This document shows positions 1 through 23,757 of a DNA stretch of 62,000 bases, in pieces. Positions within the stretch are counted from its first letter, which is position 1; every line of letters begins with the position of its first letter. The notes below the pieces were generated by a model, which saw only the letters and a list, made by a program, of their open reading frames with translations, was not told the origin of the DNA and did no database searches. Location: contig NC_135558.1 of the NCBI RefSeq assembly GCF_964340395.1, positions 4,110,001-4,172,000 of the forward strand, written 5' to 3'. This stretch comes from Glandiceps talaboti. Taxonomy: Eukaryota; Hemichordata; Enteropneusta; Spengelidae. The translations under genes and the position numbers were made by a program.

Positions 1-541
1 TTGGAGTATAGATATTGGGCCATATTGGAGTATAGATATTGGGCCATATTGGAGTATAGATATTGGGCCATATTGGAGTATAGATATTGGGCCATATTGG
101 AGTATAGATATTGAGCCATATTGGAGTATAGATATTGGGCCATATTGGAGTATAGATATTGGGCCATATTGGAGTATAGATATTGGGCCATATTGGAGTA
201 TAGATATTGAGCCATATTGTAGTATAGATATTGGGCCATATTGGAGTATAGATATTGAGCCATATTGTAGTATAGATATTGGGCCATATTGGAGTATAGA
301 TATTGGGCCATATTGTAGTATAGATATTGGGCCATATTGTAGTATAGATATTGGGCCATATTGGAGTATAGATATTGAGCCATATTGTAGTATAGATATT
401 GGGCCATATTGGAGTATAGATATTGAGCCATATTGTAGTATAGATATTGGGCCATATTGGAGTATAGATATTGGGCCATATTGGAGTATAGATATTGGGC
501 TATATTGGAGTATAGATATTGAGCCATATTGGAGTATAGAT
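1..541. repeat. 24-bp tandem satellite array (open at the left edge)
   Basis: About 22.5 head-to-tail copies of a 24-bp unit of the form TTGGAGTATAGATATTGGGC + CATA. Copies differ mainly at two positions (GGAG or GTAG, GGGC or GAGC), and these variants alternate in blocks, which suggests higher-order amplification. There is no spacer sequence between units. The array continues beyond the window start. Confidence 0.95.
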
Positions 542-942
542 TTTTTCTTCCGTCGTTTAACCCGAATCAAACGTCGGAACGAAAAAAGGCACAAAAAAGA
601 CGAAAACGCTTCAAAATCACATCAAACGCTACAATTATTGCAGATAATTCAATTCATACGTACTATATCCTGGCGACTGGGACTGGAATCATTCATTAGC
701 TGATGCAATGCGCTAACTGTCGATATCTGTTTTCATTCCAGTCCATTCGATCAATCAGAAATACATATAGTTAGTTCTCAATATAAAAACTTAGATTCAT
801 TTTGCTGTCAATTTCGCCTGGTAAAATGTTAGTTCTAAGCTTATTTGTTCTAGCGAGGTGGATTTTTGACTGATCTGAAGTCAAATTACGGCATTTTTTT
901 TCAGGATACGAAAATTATAATAGTATAGTATTATAATAGTAG
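542..942. other. Unannotated flank between satellite and SINE region
   Basis: AT-rich unique-looking sequence. I see no open reading frame of note, splice-linked exon or repeat structure here. Confidence 0.5.
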
Positions 943-974
943 TTGATCAGTCTCAACCCTTGTGGGTTATTTCC

Positions 975-1285
975 AGATGTGTGTGTGTGTGTGTGTGGGG
1001 GGGGGGGTAGTGTTTGTTCGTTGGTTTGTTGTCGTTTACTCATGTATGTATCTACTCATGTGTCGGTTTATTTTGTTTGTTTGTTTGTTTGTTTGTTTGT
1101 TTGTTTATTTATTTGCTTTGTTTATTTGTTTATTTACTTGTTTATTTGTTTGTTTGTTTGTATGTATGTATGTATGTATGTATGTATGTATGTATGTATG
1201 TATGTATGTATGTATGTATGTATGTATGTATGTATGTTTGTTTCACTTGTTTGTTTGTTTGTTTACTTGTTTGTTTATATTTGTG
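975..1285. repeat. Compound microsatellite (GT)n, (GTTT)n, (GTAT)n
   Basis: Runs in order: a GT tract followed by a G run near 978-1005, GTTT-type repeats from about 1073, a GTAT/TGTA tract at about 1157-1238, then GTTT again. All long open frames here are simply translations of the repeat. Confidence 0.95.
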
Positions 1286-1302
1286 AACAAAACTAACTGA
1301 GC

Positions 1303-1627
1303 CTCAGCTCCCTGTTGTTCGAGCCCCGTCGCTGCCTGCTGTTTGTTTCTGAGTGGCTAAAGTCCTTGGGCAAGATTTGAACCACGACTGTGCTTCAGTC
1401 AACCCAGCTGTATAACTGGGGACCTGGTAGGATGTAGGTTGCAATGTGAAGGCTTTAATCCTATGTGCTTAAATGGCTGCAATGGATTGTATGCTCCCCG
1501 GGGAGTTGAGGAAGACTAAAGGGCCGTTGTGCTGTTCTGATCCGAGCCAGGGGTAATAATTGTAAAGCGCTTTGAGCATGGAGTGGGAAAGCGCTATATA
1601 AGAACCCAACATTATTATTATTATTAA
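1303..1627 (+). mobile_element. SINE-like element with ATT-repeat tail
   Basis: The left part contains a B-box-like TTCGAGCC. The right part has the GTAAAGCGCTTTGAGCA ... GGAAAGCGCTATATAAGAA motif pair followed by (ATT)n at about 1612-1627. This 3' end is common to many invertebrate and fish SINEs mobilised by CR1/L2-type LINEs (family knowledge). The A-box end is not clear, so the copy may be 5' truncated. Confidence 0.7.
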
Positions 1628-2370
1628 TGCCTACCTGAAAGTACTACCTGCTAGGTCGAAAATGCGAGCGGCTCCGCAGCTCCGTTCACCATGCGGGCTG
1701 CCATGTTGATTTGAATGCCCTTAAACATGCAACTGGCGGCGCCTGGGACCATTTTTGCATATGACTGACTGTATGTTTGGAGGTGGAGAACTTGTGATGA
1801 CTCACTGGCAAGTAATCACCAAAATATAAACATTCCCTATATCTGGGTTTTTCACATGCAAATGCCGCATATTTGAATAATCCTGAATGACACACAATCT
1901 AAGCAGCTGTTTGCAGGGGAATGTGTCTCATTTGGAGAGTTTTTTTCATTCTATGAAACAAACAGACTGATTTTCAACTAATTTGTGTATCAAGTTACTA
2001 TCCTACAACATTCACAAACAATTTGTACATGATACATGACCTGTGTGTTTCTCGAAGCACAGAAAAACTGCTGAGAACAAGACCCAGAAGCTAGTGCTCT
2101 GTACAGCAGTTTGAATTTCCCGCATTTGCATAGATTAGCCATAATCCTCTTTATATAGGGCAGTTCTGTCTTTAACATTTAAATTGGGTCAAAGGTTATA
2201 CCACATAACTTGTGATGGAAAGCACCCTCAATAATTTGCGCAAAAGTTGAGTAGATAGGCAACAGGTGGCGAAATCGCAATTGTGCTGACAAGCGACCCT
2301 CCCTCAATTTAATTTCTCGAGAATATTATTATTACCCTTTTATTATTTCACTGAAATGTTTTTTAACACC
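1628..2370. other. Non-coding stretch
   Basis: Two minus-strand frames of 60-70 codons occur here, but neither shows domain motifs or splice continuity. No gene or repeat is supported. Confidence 0.5.
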
Positions 2371-2373
2371 GCC

Positions 2374-2449
2374 TCCCTGTGGCGTAGTTGTTAGCACTCA
2401 AGATTAGTAGTCAGAGGTCTCTGGGTTCGAATCCCACTATAGACAGGGA
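2374..2449 (+). repeat. tRNA-like sequence (tRNA-derived SINE head or tRNA pseudogene)
   Basis: An A-box-like TGGCGTAGTTGTTAGCAC and a perfect B-box GGTTCGAATCC are spaced as in a tRNA gene. The ends CTCCCTG and CAGGGAT can form most of an acceptor stem. The anticodon stem does not pair properly, so this is probably not a working tRNA. It is either a decayed tRNA copy or the head of a SINE. Confidence 0.5.
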
Positions 2450-2644
2450 TTTCTTCTGTAGTAAGATCCCACCACATTGATAGTTTTAAAGGCATTTGTT
2501 TTTTCTCACTTTTACCACCACATAAATCAGTGTCTACATTTGGATCTTATTGGCTGAGCTGAACGCCAGCACGACCAAAGACTCACATCTCCACTCCACC
2601 ACATTATCTATGGCAATATCTTGCCAGCTGAAGCCCATTTACGA

Positions 2645-2645
<1 letters not shown>

Positions 2646-2677
<32 letters not shown>
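2646..2677. repeat. (AT)n tract left of ribozyme unit 1
   Basis: Pure alternating AT immediately before the hammerhead at 2678. Every copy of this ribozyme unit in the window abuts such a tract. Confidence 0.95.
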
Positions 2678-4290
<1,613 letters not shown>

Positions 4291-4294
4291 CTGG

Positions 4295-4690
4295 AAGTCC
4301 AACATAACCTGGTCAACAAAGCTTGCCTTTTTCAGAGCATGTGTAGAACTCTTATATGGTTCAGAGACTTGGACTATGAAGAAACAATTGCAAGACCGAC
4401 TCGATGGTATATATACTCGTCTACTCATGAGAGTGCAGAACACCTCTCGGCGGGAGCACAAGTCCAAGTCTGGAAGTTATGGCAACATTCCTTCCATGTC
4501 CATCATTCTTGCAAAGTGAAGAGCACGCTTTGCAGGTCACTGCTTCCGTGCAAAGGGCCAAATCATCTAAGATATCTCTGCTCACGATTGCCTTGTCCAA
4601 ATAGGGGAAGAAGACCTCTCAGCTACATGAACACAATTGCTAGAGATATGCAAAAGATTGTAGACTCTATCTCGGATGCGTCCGCATGGT
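4295..4690 (+). mobile_element. Decayed LINE fragment, C-terminal region of a reverse transcriptase ORF
   Basis: One frame reads STKLAFFRACVELLYGSETW followed by TMKKQLQDRLDGIYTRLL. This is the conserved segment after the catalytic RT motifs in many invertebrate non-LTR elements (LLYGSETW ... LDG.YTR.L). Homology continues in another frame (RFAGHC-like, then a GRRPLSY stretch), so the copy carries frameshifts and is dead. The 5' part is missing. Confidence 0.75.
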
Positions 4691-4692
4691 GG

Positions 4693-4695
4693 GGG

Positions 4696-4747
<52 letters not shown>

Positions 4748-4757
4748 AATGATGATA
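4693..4757. repeat. (GAT)n trinucleotide microsatellite
   Basis: About 20 GAT units directly after the LINE fragment. Confidence 0.95.
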
Positions 4758-4791
4758 TGATGTTCAAAACTAAATATCTCTAGAGTTAACA

Positions 4792-4797
4792 TTTATT
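4792..4797 (-). terminator. Candidate polyadenylation signal of the polyketide synthase gene
   Basis: AATAAA on the minus strand, about 300 nt downstream of the predicted stop codon at 5103-5101. It is the first canonical signal I see downstream, and transcript data would be needed to confirm it. Confidence 0.35.
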
Positions 4798-5100
4798 TCA
4801 AAATTTCTACTAATAATATTGAAGACAATTTAGTTTCGATGACAACTTCTAGCATGTGTACCTCCTGGGATGTGATTAACCCTCCCCTGTAACTTGTATC
4901 CATGGAGTTACCCTCCTCCGCCTCACTTTGGGTCTCCCTCAAACACATCAACTGCAGTAACTAAATAAGAATACCATGATTTAAAATATACAACTTGTCA
5001 GATAATTATCGCTGATGAATATCTAATATTTAGAAACGCTCTTTCGACTGTGTGATATTGTGTGATGTTCGGGTTCTTGACACACCAGAATTCAAAGAAT

Positions 5101-13975
<8,875 letters not shown>

Positions 13976-14880
13976 ACTTTTACTTAAAATGCTACCACAG
14001 TCCTGATAACAACCAGAATAAGGACATAAGATGACAACATGTGCAATGTGAATATTATTACTGGCAGAAAAAAGACACCTTGCCTGTTGTCACACTGTCC
14101 ACTGGTCAAAACAAGCTTGTGTAGTGTGTCAATGTGGGAGTGTTTATTTTGTAAGTAAATCAGCTGGAATCATACTACCAAAGGGTTGAGTTATAAATGT
14201 AAATCAGATATTAGAGAATTAGTATATTAGACCACCAGATGGCTGAAGTTTGTGTTAACAGGTTTACAATATAGGGAACAATGTAAACAGTCCGTAAACA
14301 CGAACCGCATAATCTTGTCTGAGTGTAAGTTGTGTCGTCCTATGGAGAAATTCTTAGCTTTGTAGCCCCCCCCCCCCTCCCTCTCCATTTCTCCCTGCTC
14401 AACATCGTGTACCTTGACTACGAATCCAGTCTGGAACTTAACATTTCATCTGTGTGAACAGTCATCGACGCCATGTATGATTTGTGTTTTTGTAACATAT
14501 CTACGGACTAAATCCAAATCTAAAATCTAAATCTAAATCCGCACTTTGACACAGACAGACAAAACGTAGGCTTGGTGTTTCACTCATGTAACATGACATT
14601 TAATACACGCCCTAGAAGTAGTTAAGTTGATATGTTTATTAGAAAATAAACAATTGAGGCCATTAAAGTCATCAAGTCCAAGTGTAATGTTTTCATTGGA
14701 GGCCTGTTTTAGTGCACCGTGAAAGAATATCAATGCTTATCAGTGTTCAATGTGATTGGGCAAAGGATCCTATTGTGTTTATTGTGTCTCTGTTATATAT
14801 TGTTGTTAGTCTAGAGTTTAAATACATCTATCTTTGTGTCGAAAACGTAATGTTCCATGAGCAAAACACCAACGTAATTT
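13976..14880. other. PKS upstream region
   Basis: This is the 5' flank of the PKS gene (minus strand). A stop-free lead into the ATG is absent and no clear TATA box or CpG-rich promoter is visible. A C run occurs near 14368-14377. Further 5' untranslated exons could lie here but are not supported. Confidence 0.4.
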
Positions 14881-14882
14881 TA

Positions 14883-15111
<229 letters not shown>

Positions 15112-15112
15112 A

Positions 15113-15153
15113 GTGTCTGATGATCGCAATATGCGTGAAACTCCGAGTTACAC
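15113..15153 (+). ncRNA. Hammerhead ribozyme, type I (copy 2, plus strand)
   Basis: Stem I GTGT (15113-15116), CTGATGA (15117-15123), stem II CGCA-ATA-TGCG (15125-15135), GAAA (15137-15140), stem III ACT-CCG-AGT (15140-15148), predicted cleavage after T15149, then ACAC (15150-15153). The remaining unit is cut off at about 15184 by a TA tract. The Penelope-like element begins just beyond that tract. Confidence 0.85.
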
Positions 15154-15179
15154 CCAAGAAAGAGTTCCAGTACTACCAA

Positions 15180-15183
<4 letters not shown>

Positions 15184-15275
<92 letters not shown>
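15184..15275. repeat. (TA)n microsatellite between ribozyme and Penelope-like element
   Basis: About 90 bp of pure TA. It separates the truncated ribozyme unit from the first recognisable Penelope coding sequence. Confidence 0.95.
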
Positions 15276-15276
<1 letters not shown>

Positions 15277-15277
<1 letters not shown>

Positions 15278-17376
15278 CAGCAACAAACCTACCTGCCGGC
15301 TTATCAGCCCACACCATCCGAGATAGGCAAAATCAGTAAACAAATACTCGACCGAATCAACACCAAAATTCTAAATTCGACAAAGTTCAACCAATGGAAG
15401 AACACAGCATCAGTAATCGAATGGTTCAAAGCCATTGAAAACAAACAAGCCCACAACTTCATCAGCTTCGATGTTGTAGAATTCTACCCATCAATCAGCC
15501 AAGACCTCCTCAACAGAGCACTGACCTTTGCCTCAGACTACGACAACATCACAGCCGACGAATGTAACATCATCCTCCATGCCAAGAACTCTGTCCTTAT
15601 ACATAAACAACAACCCTGGGAAAAGAAAGGCAACACAACATTCGACGTAACAATGGGCAGTTATGATGGTGCCGAAACATGCGAGCTGGTAGGAAGCTTC
15701 CTCCTCTCTCAACTACAAGGCCCTGATATCAACATTGGGCTATACAGAGATGACGGATTAGCCGTTTCGAATGCATCACCAAGAGACACAGAAAACATCA
15801 AGAAAAACATATGCCGCATTTTCCACCTCAACGGATTACGCAGTACGATAGAAGCCAACAAACAGATAATCAACTTTTTAGATGTCACCCTCAACTTGAG
15901 CAACGGTACGTACCGGCCATACACAAAGCCCGACACCATCCTGCAATATGTACATCGAGATAGCAACCACCCACAAACCACGACAAAGAGCATACCCACT
16001 AGTATCAACTAACGCCTATCATTACACTCTTCGAACAAAGCATCTTTCGACCAAGCCGCACCCCCATACCAAAAAGCACTCAACGAGAGCAGATACAAAT
16101 ACACACTACACTACGAGCCGACCACGACCTCTAGACGAAGAAACAGACAACGGAAAGACATATTATGGTACAGCCCCCCCCCCCCCCCCCCCATTCAGCA
16201 AAAATGTTAGCACCAACCACAGGGTAAAGGACCAATGATCAATTTTGTACTCGCTATTTTCCGGATTTCTAATATTATTTTCTGTACATTTCAAATAAAG
16301 TTTTAAATACTGTTTCCTCTTACTGTTTGTTTCTACTATTTCCTACCTGATATCAATGTCTTATCTGGGTTTATCAGCTTTGCATTAATTAGTAGCTTGC
16401 TAGAACAAACTCACTATTTGCCCAAATTAATGCATTATGCCGTGAGTGTAAACATCTACTGATACGACTAAATGGTAATACACGGATTAGTCGTATCAGT
16501 AGATGTTTACACTCACGGTATAATGCGTTAATTTGGGCAAATAGTGAGTTTGTTCTAGCAAGCTACGTATTAATGCAAAGCTGATAAACTCAGATAAGAC
16601 ATTGATATCAGGTAGGAAATAGAAAAAAAAACAGTAAGAGGAAACAGTATTTAAAACTTTATTTGAAATGTACAGAAAATAATATTAGAAATCCGGAAAA
16701 TCGCGAGTACAAAATTGATCATTGGTCCTTTACCCTGTGCACCAACATCGGACACAGATTCCTCAGCCTTATAGACAAACACTTCCACAAAGATCATAAA
16801 CTCAGAAAAATCTTCAACCGCAAAACCTTTAAAATCAGTTACAGCTGCATGAATAACATCATGCACATCATCAACAACCACAACAAACGCATCCTTATTT
16901 CACACGAACGCACCAACACCACCGTAAACAGCACCAATGCCAGTAAAACATGCAACTGTCGGCAAAAGAAAACATGCCCGCTCAACGAAAACTGTCTACA
17001 GCAATCCGTCATCTACCAAGCAGCCGCCACACGCAAGGACAACGACATTACAGAAACATACATTGGGCTTACAGAAAACGAGTTTAAGACAAGGTACAGA
17101 AACCACACAGCATCATTCCGACACACTAAACATAGGAACTCTACGGAACTTAGCAAACATATCTGGACGCTCAAGAATAAAAACATCGACCACTCCATTT
17201 CCTGGCGACCACTTTCATCCCACCCAACCTACAATAGCGCAAGCAAGAAGTGCAATTTATGCCTCAAAGAAAAGTTCTTTATTATCTGCCGACCCGAACT
17301 ATCTACATTAAATAAACGAAATGAACTTGTATCCTCTTGTCGTCATCGAAATAGAACATTGTTGTGTAACACCTGA
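15277..17376 (+). mobile_element. Penelope-like retroelement (RT plus C-terminal GIY-YIG endonuclease), disrupted copy
   Basis: The first part (15277-16217) encodes a reverse transcriptase: FDVVEFYPSIS (motif A), a GSYDGAETCELVG segment, the catalytic GLYRDDGLAV (motif C) and IINFLDVTL (motif D/E region). The second part (16740-17376) encodes a Cys-rich CNCRQKKTCPLNENC knuckle and a GIY-YIG-type endonuclease with VIY, TYIGLTENEFKTRYRNH and ELSKHIW, ending at a stop at 17374-17376. This RT-then-endonuclease order is that of canonical Penelope-like elements. The copy is dead: TAA at 16010-16012, a frameshift in the C run at about 16172-16192, a 522-bp foldback insertion, and no N-terminal region. 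Confidence 0.9.
16218..16739. mobile_element. 522-bp foldback (inverted-repeat) DNA element inserted in the Penelope ORF
   Basis: Two arms of about 250 bp are nearly perfect inverted copies around a short loop near 16475-16485. The termini are CACAGGGTAAAGGACC and its complement. CACCAAC is duplicated on both sides (16211-16217 and 16740-16746), or 8 bp if a shared G is counted. No transposase is present. The Penelope frame (VSTN, then IGHRF) resumes exactly at the duplicated site, which proves insertion after the retroelement. Confidence 0.9.
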
Positions 17377-17562
17377 CCCATCGCACACATAATTGACACC
17401 TTTTGTACAAACTAAAGCACCACTCAACAACCTAGGTAAAACCCGCCTTACACCACACGATTTATACGAGGTATATTCAGTACATCAACATCTCCTGACG
17501 AGTGATTTACTCACGAAACAGGCTTGTAGAGACGAAAAACCCGACTTGATTTTCTACCCTCA

Positions 17563-17688
<126 letters not shown>

Positions 17689-18431
17689 TTATGCCCTGTA
17701 TCTGTCATAATGTTGACACATTGTTTGACATGTACGGGATTAGCAGTCCTCTACCGGAGCTAATATTAAAGTTTGTGTAGCGGGTTATAATCAACTCCTT
17801 GTCTGAGTTGTTGCTGAAATCTTATCAGTAATGGATAGTGTAAGACAAAGGGGGATTTAGAAGGTGTGAATTGGGTTGACCTTTGTAGTTCAAGTAAAAC
17901 CAGTCCAGCAAAGTCAGAAACCATATGCCTGCACATGGAAGTATATGGGAAGCCTCCATGGTCTCAAGAATGAAATGCAAGAGGACCAAAATAGTTTGCC
18001 AAAATTACGAGGAGAACTTAATTACGGAGAAAAATAGTTGTGGAGTAAAAATAAGTCATACTACTGTACCATGAATGGAGTAGTGACTGCACAGTAAGGG
18101 TTTAAGGATGAAGGACACAACTGTAACCATTCAAAAGAAACGTAAACATTTAAAAAACGAATTTTACACATATCTTCATATGAGCTACACTATAACATAA
18201 GACACGTCTCGTTGTTCAGTCCTATCAGGGCTTGTGAATGTTGCATGGCTTATTTGTTTCGCCGTGAACACTGCATGCTGTGTGTGTCCCCATCCGAATG
18301 TGTACACTTTTATCTCAGTATTATCATCACCTAGCCTGGCAAGGGGTGAGACAGTGTGTACTTTATCTTAATCTAGTCTAGCAAGGGTGAGATGGACTAA
18401 TCCTGCTATCCTGTGAACTTGTCGGGCATAA
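17689..18431 (-). repeat. 744-bp repeat unit, copy A (inverted)
   Basis: Reverse complement of copies B and C. The unit is bounded by TTATGCCC and GGGCATAA. It shows no coding potential beyond a 63-codon frame without motifs. With copy B it forms an inverted repeat whose arms exceed 800 bp when the adjoining hairpins are included. Confidence 0.9.
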
Positions 18432-18510
18432 GTACAATAGACACCGGTGGAAAGATAAACAACGCGGCTCCGCCTTGTTGTTTATCTTTCCACTGGTGTC
18501 TATTGTATAC
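18432..18510. repeat. 79-bp palindromic hairpin next to copy A
   Basis: CAATAGACACCGGTGGAAAG and its near-exact reverse complement flank a short GC-rich centre. The same hairpin occurs at 18603-18681 and 19426-19504, so one lies at the junction of each unit. Confidence 0.9.
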
Positions 18511-18602
18511 ATATATATAATTTAATTCTTCTTTCGCCAAGTAGAGTGCTCAATCACCTTGGAGAACATATCATACATAAAATAAAAGAAGACGAGTATG
18601 AA
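18511..18602. other. 92-bp spacer of the giant inverted repeat
   Basis: Unique AT-rich sequence between the two hairpins. It would form the loop if the flanking arms paired. Confidence 0.8.
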
Positions 18603-18681
18603 GTATACAATAGACACCAGTGGAAAGATAAACAACAAGGCGGAGCCGCGTTGTTTATCTTTCCACCGGTGTCTATTGTAC
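18603..18681. repeat. 79-bp palindromic hairpin before copy B
   Basis: Mirror image of the hairpin at 18432-18510. Confidence 0.9.
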
Positions 18682-19425
18682 TTATGCCCGACAAGTTCAC
18701 AGGATAGCAGGATTAGTCCATCTCACCCTTGCTAGACTAGATTAAGATAAAGTACACACTGTCTCACCCCTTGCCAGGCTAGGTGATGATAATACTGAGA
18801 TAAAAATGTACACATTCGGATGGGGACACACGCAGCATGCAGTGTTCACGGCGAAACAAATAAGCCATGCAACATTCACAAGCCCTGATAGGGCTGAACA
18901 ACGAGACGTGTCTTATTTTATAGTGTAGCTCATATGAAGATATGTGTAAAATTAGTTTTTTTTAAATGTTTACCGTTTCTTTTGAATGGTTACAGTTGTG
19001 CCCTTCATCCATAAACCCTTACTGTGCAGTCACTACTCCATTCATGGTACAGTAGTATGACTTATTTTTAATACTACTCGCCACAACTATTTTTCTCCGT
19101 AATTAAGTTCTCCTCGTAATTTTGGCAAACTATTTTGGTCCTCTTGCATTTCATTCTTGAGACCATGGAGGCTTCCCATGTGCAGGCATATAGTTTCTGA
19201 CTTTGCTGGACTGGTTTTACTTGAACTACAAAGGTCAACCCAATTCACACCTTCTAAATCCCCCTTTGTCTTACACTATCCAATACTGATAAGACTTCAG
19301 CAGCAACTCGGACAAGGAGTTGGTTATAACCCGCTACACAAGCTTTAATATTAGCTCCGGTAGAGGACTGCTAATCCCGTACATGTCAAACAATGTGTCA
19401 ACATTATGACAGATAAAGGGCATAA
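18682..19425 (+). repeat. 744-bp repeat unit, copy B
   Basis: Bounded by TTATGCCC and GGGCATAA. It is almost identical to copy C, for example A versus G in the segment GGCATATAGTT / GGCATATGGTT. Confidence 0.92.
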
Positions 19426-19504
19426 GTATACAATAGACACCAGTGGAAAGATAAACAACAAGGCGGAGCCGCGTTGTTTATCTTTCCACCGGTGTCTATT
19501 GTAC
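19426..19504. repeat. 79-bp palindromic hairpin between copies B and C
   Basis: Same imperfect palindrome as the other two, containing CAATAGACACC arms. Confidence 0.9.
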
Positions 19505-20248
19505 TTATGCCCGACAAGTTCACAGGATAGCAGGATTAGTCCATCTCACCCTTGCTAGACTAGATTAAGATAAAGTACACACTGTCTCACCCCTTGCCAG
19601 GCTAGGTGATGATAATACTGAGATAAAAATGTACACATTCGGATGGGGACACACGCAGCATGCAGTGTTCACGGCGAAACAAATAAGCCATGCAACATTC
19701 ACAAGCCCTGATAGGGCTGAACAACGAGACGTGTCTTATTTTATAGTGTAGCTCATATGAAGATATGTGTAAAATTAGTTTTTTTTAAATGTTTACCGTT
19801 TCTTTTGAATGGTTACAGTTGTGCCCTTCATCCATAAACCCTTACTGTGCAGTCACTACTCCATTCATGGTACAGTAGTATGACTTATTTTTAATACTAC
19901 TCGCCACAACTATTTTTCTCCGTAATTAAGTTCTCCTCGTAATTTTGGCAAACTATTTTGGTCCTCTTGCATTTCATTCTTGAGACCATGGAGGCTTCCC
20001 ATGTGCAGGCATATGGTTTCTGACTTTGCTGGACTGGTTTTACTTGAACTACAAAGGTCAACCCAATTCACACCTTCTAAATCCCCCTTTGTCTTACACT
20101 ATCCAATACTGATAAGACTTCAGCAGCAACTCGGACAAGGAGTTGGTTATAACCCGCTACACAAGCTTTAATATTAGCTCCGGTAGAGGACTGCTAATCC
20201 CGTACATGTCAAACAATGTGTCAACATTATGACAGATAAAGGGCATAA
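19505..20248 (+). repeat. 744-bp repeat unit, copy C (tandem to B)
   Basis: Same length and bounds as copy B. The second Penelope remnant begins right after it. Confidence 0.92.
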
Positions 20249-20254
20249 CATATG

Positions 20255-20585
20255 TTTGATAATGAGGTAGGATTATACAGGGATGATGGACTAGCTATAC
20301 TCCGTAACCATTCCCCATCGAAAGCCAACAGAGTAGCCAAGCAACTAACTTAAGAATTAAAGAAACTCGGCCTTAGAATCACTGCTGACCAAGGTATAAA
20401 AATTGTCAACTTCCTTGACGTCACATTCAACTTGCGTGACGAGTCATACCAACCATATACGAAACCAAACAACATCAACCACTACGTCAATAACAAATCA
20501 AACCATCCTAAAGCCATAATTAAGACCATACCCAGCTCGGTAAACCAAAGACTGTCCAACATTTCCAGTGATGAACAACAATTCG

Positions 20586-20588
<3 letters not shown>
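20255..20588 (+). mobile_element. Second Penelope-like RT fragment
   Basis: Translation gives GLYRDDGLAI (catalytic motif), KIVNFLDVTFNL and YQPYTKPNN, collinear with the RT of the element at 15277 but clearly diverged. An in-frame TAA at 20351-20353 and truncation on both sides (744-bp repeat left, TG tract right) make it a relic. Confidence 0.88.
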
Positions 20589-20629
<41 letters not shown>

Positions 20630-20636
20630 GTGTGTG

Positions 20637-20694
<58 letters not shown>
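20586..20694. repeat. (TG)n/(TA)n compound microsatellite
   Basis: Alternating TG and TA blocks that truncate the Penelope fragment. Confidence 0.95.
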
Positions 20695-21640
20695 GAGGAA
20701 ATGTCATTCTTACCTTTAGAAAAACGTATGAAGAATTCCTAATATCAATATGTCGTCGAGGCAAAGTATCAACATTTGATATGTTGTCTGATTCAACAGT
20801 GGTATGACTTATATTAGTTGTCTGCGACTGCTTCAGTGACACTTGAAAGTTGGTTGTATCTGTTTGTATTACGTTTAAGAGAACCTGATCACGTATCGCT
20901 ATCCTTGATAGCTATCCTTCAAGACAGTGGCCAAGGCAGGACTATATACTGGGTTTATACTATTCAATACACACCTTGACATAACTCGCATAACTGATGT
21001 GCACTGTGTTGTGTAGTATATACTAATAAATTATACTGCGTCACGGTCTTTCATCATTTTATAACAAAGGTATTTGGTCGTTGGTTTTAGAAGTGACGCG
21101 CGAATTCTACATTTGGTTTATTCAAAGGTTAGTTGGAGTTGAAATTTATAGCTCTGAAAATGTGCACTATATGGAATTCCGATATGTCTTTGAAGTTTTC
21201 ATTCATCGTTTTATGCCTTATTTTGTAAAATAATTATCGAATCCAGTTAGGTGGTTGACCGCTTCCCATAAATTACGCTTTGTAGGTGACCCAGAAAGGT
21301 TATTTGCACGCATGGTTCTGTTTGTTATCTCTTTTTATAATTGCTGAATAGGGCCGGGTCACTGGACAGTGATCAATTATATGGACAGTGATCAATTCAC
21401 TAACAGAGCTTCACACCTTTTGTGTGAAGGCCAGAGGAAAAACACGCCTCGCCCCAATGTCCAAGGCAAATATGTTAAGTTTCCTAACCGTCGAGGTCAG
21501 CGATGCAGGATTTTGAAAATAAACTTTCACGTGTAAGAAATGCAGCTAAGATAAAGTTAGCCACACCCTTGTTCCTAGACTTGCTCAAGTCCCAGAGCTT
21601 TTTTAATTCTTATTTGAATGAAATATAAAAAACAAAAATA
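20695..21640. other. Non-coding stretch
   Basis: No gene, RNA motif or repeat structure recognised. Confidence 0.5.
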
Positions 21641-21642
21641 CC

Positions 21643-21705
21643 CCTACACAGACACACTCACACACAGACACAGACAGACAGACACAGACACAGACACAGA
21701 CACAC

Positions 21706-21738
<33 letters not shown>

Positions 21739-21900
21739 CATATATACACACACACAGACAGACAGACAGACAGAGAGACAGACACACACACACACAGACA
21801 GACAGACAGACAGAAAGACAAACAGACAGACACACTCACAGACACAGACACTACAAACACACACACATGTACACACACAAACAAACAAACAAACAGAAAG
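21643..21900. repeat. (CAGA)n/(CA)n microsatellite
   Basis: Interrupted CAGA tetranucleotide array with CA blocks. Open frames on both strands are translations of the repeat. Confidence 0.95.
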
Positions 21901-22200
21901 CAACAAAAACACCACTATACGTATTGAATATTCATAAGTAAAACTTCATGGACATGCATATTTATCATTATGGCATGATTGATATTTCGTAATTTTAGTT
22001 TTGATATTTTTGATATATTTTTAGAATACTTATTATAGTAATTTTACAGTCTTCTCATCTGTTTGTCACTAAGTACATTTCAAATCCATTAGGGTTATAT
22101 AGAACTGCATACATTGACACCATGAATTCGGGGTGATTAATCGATTGGTACAGGACATGTTTACCGCATTGATGAGTTAAGAATGTGTTTAGTGAGTCAC

Positions 22201-23757
<1,557 letters not shown>

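Noticed and set aside
1-541. Regular repeat array that might be taken for a CRISPR array
   Set aside because: Units are contiguous with no unique spacers, and the window is clearly eukaryotic. It is a satellite.
2374-2449. Functional tRNA gene
   Set aside because: The B box and acceptor ends are good, but the anticodon stem does not pair and no clear anticodon loop can be placed.
19157-20171. Two identical 63-codon frames
   Set aside because: They are the same segment of the duplicated 744-bp repeat, with no protein motif and no support as a gene.
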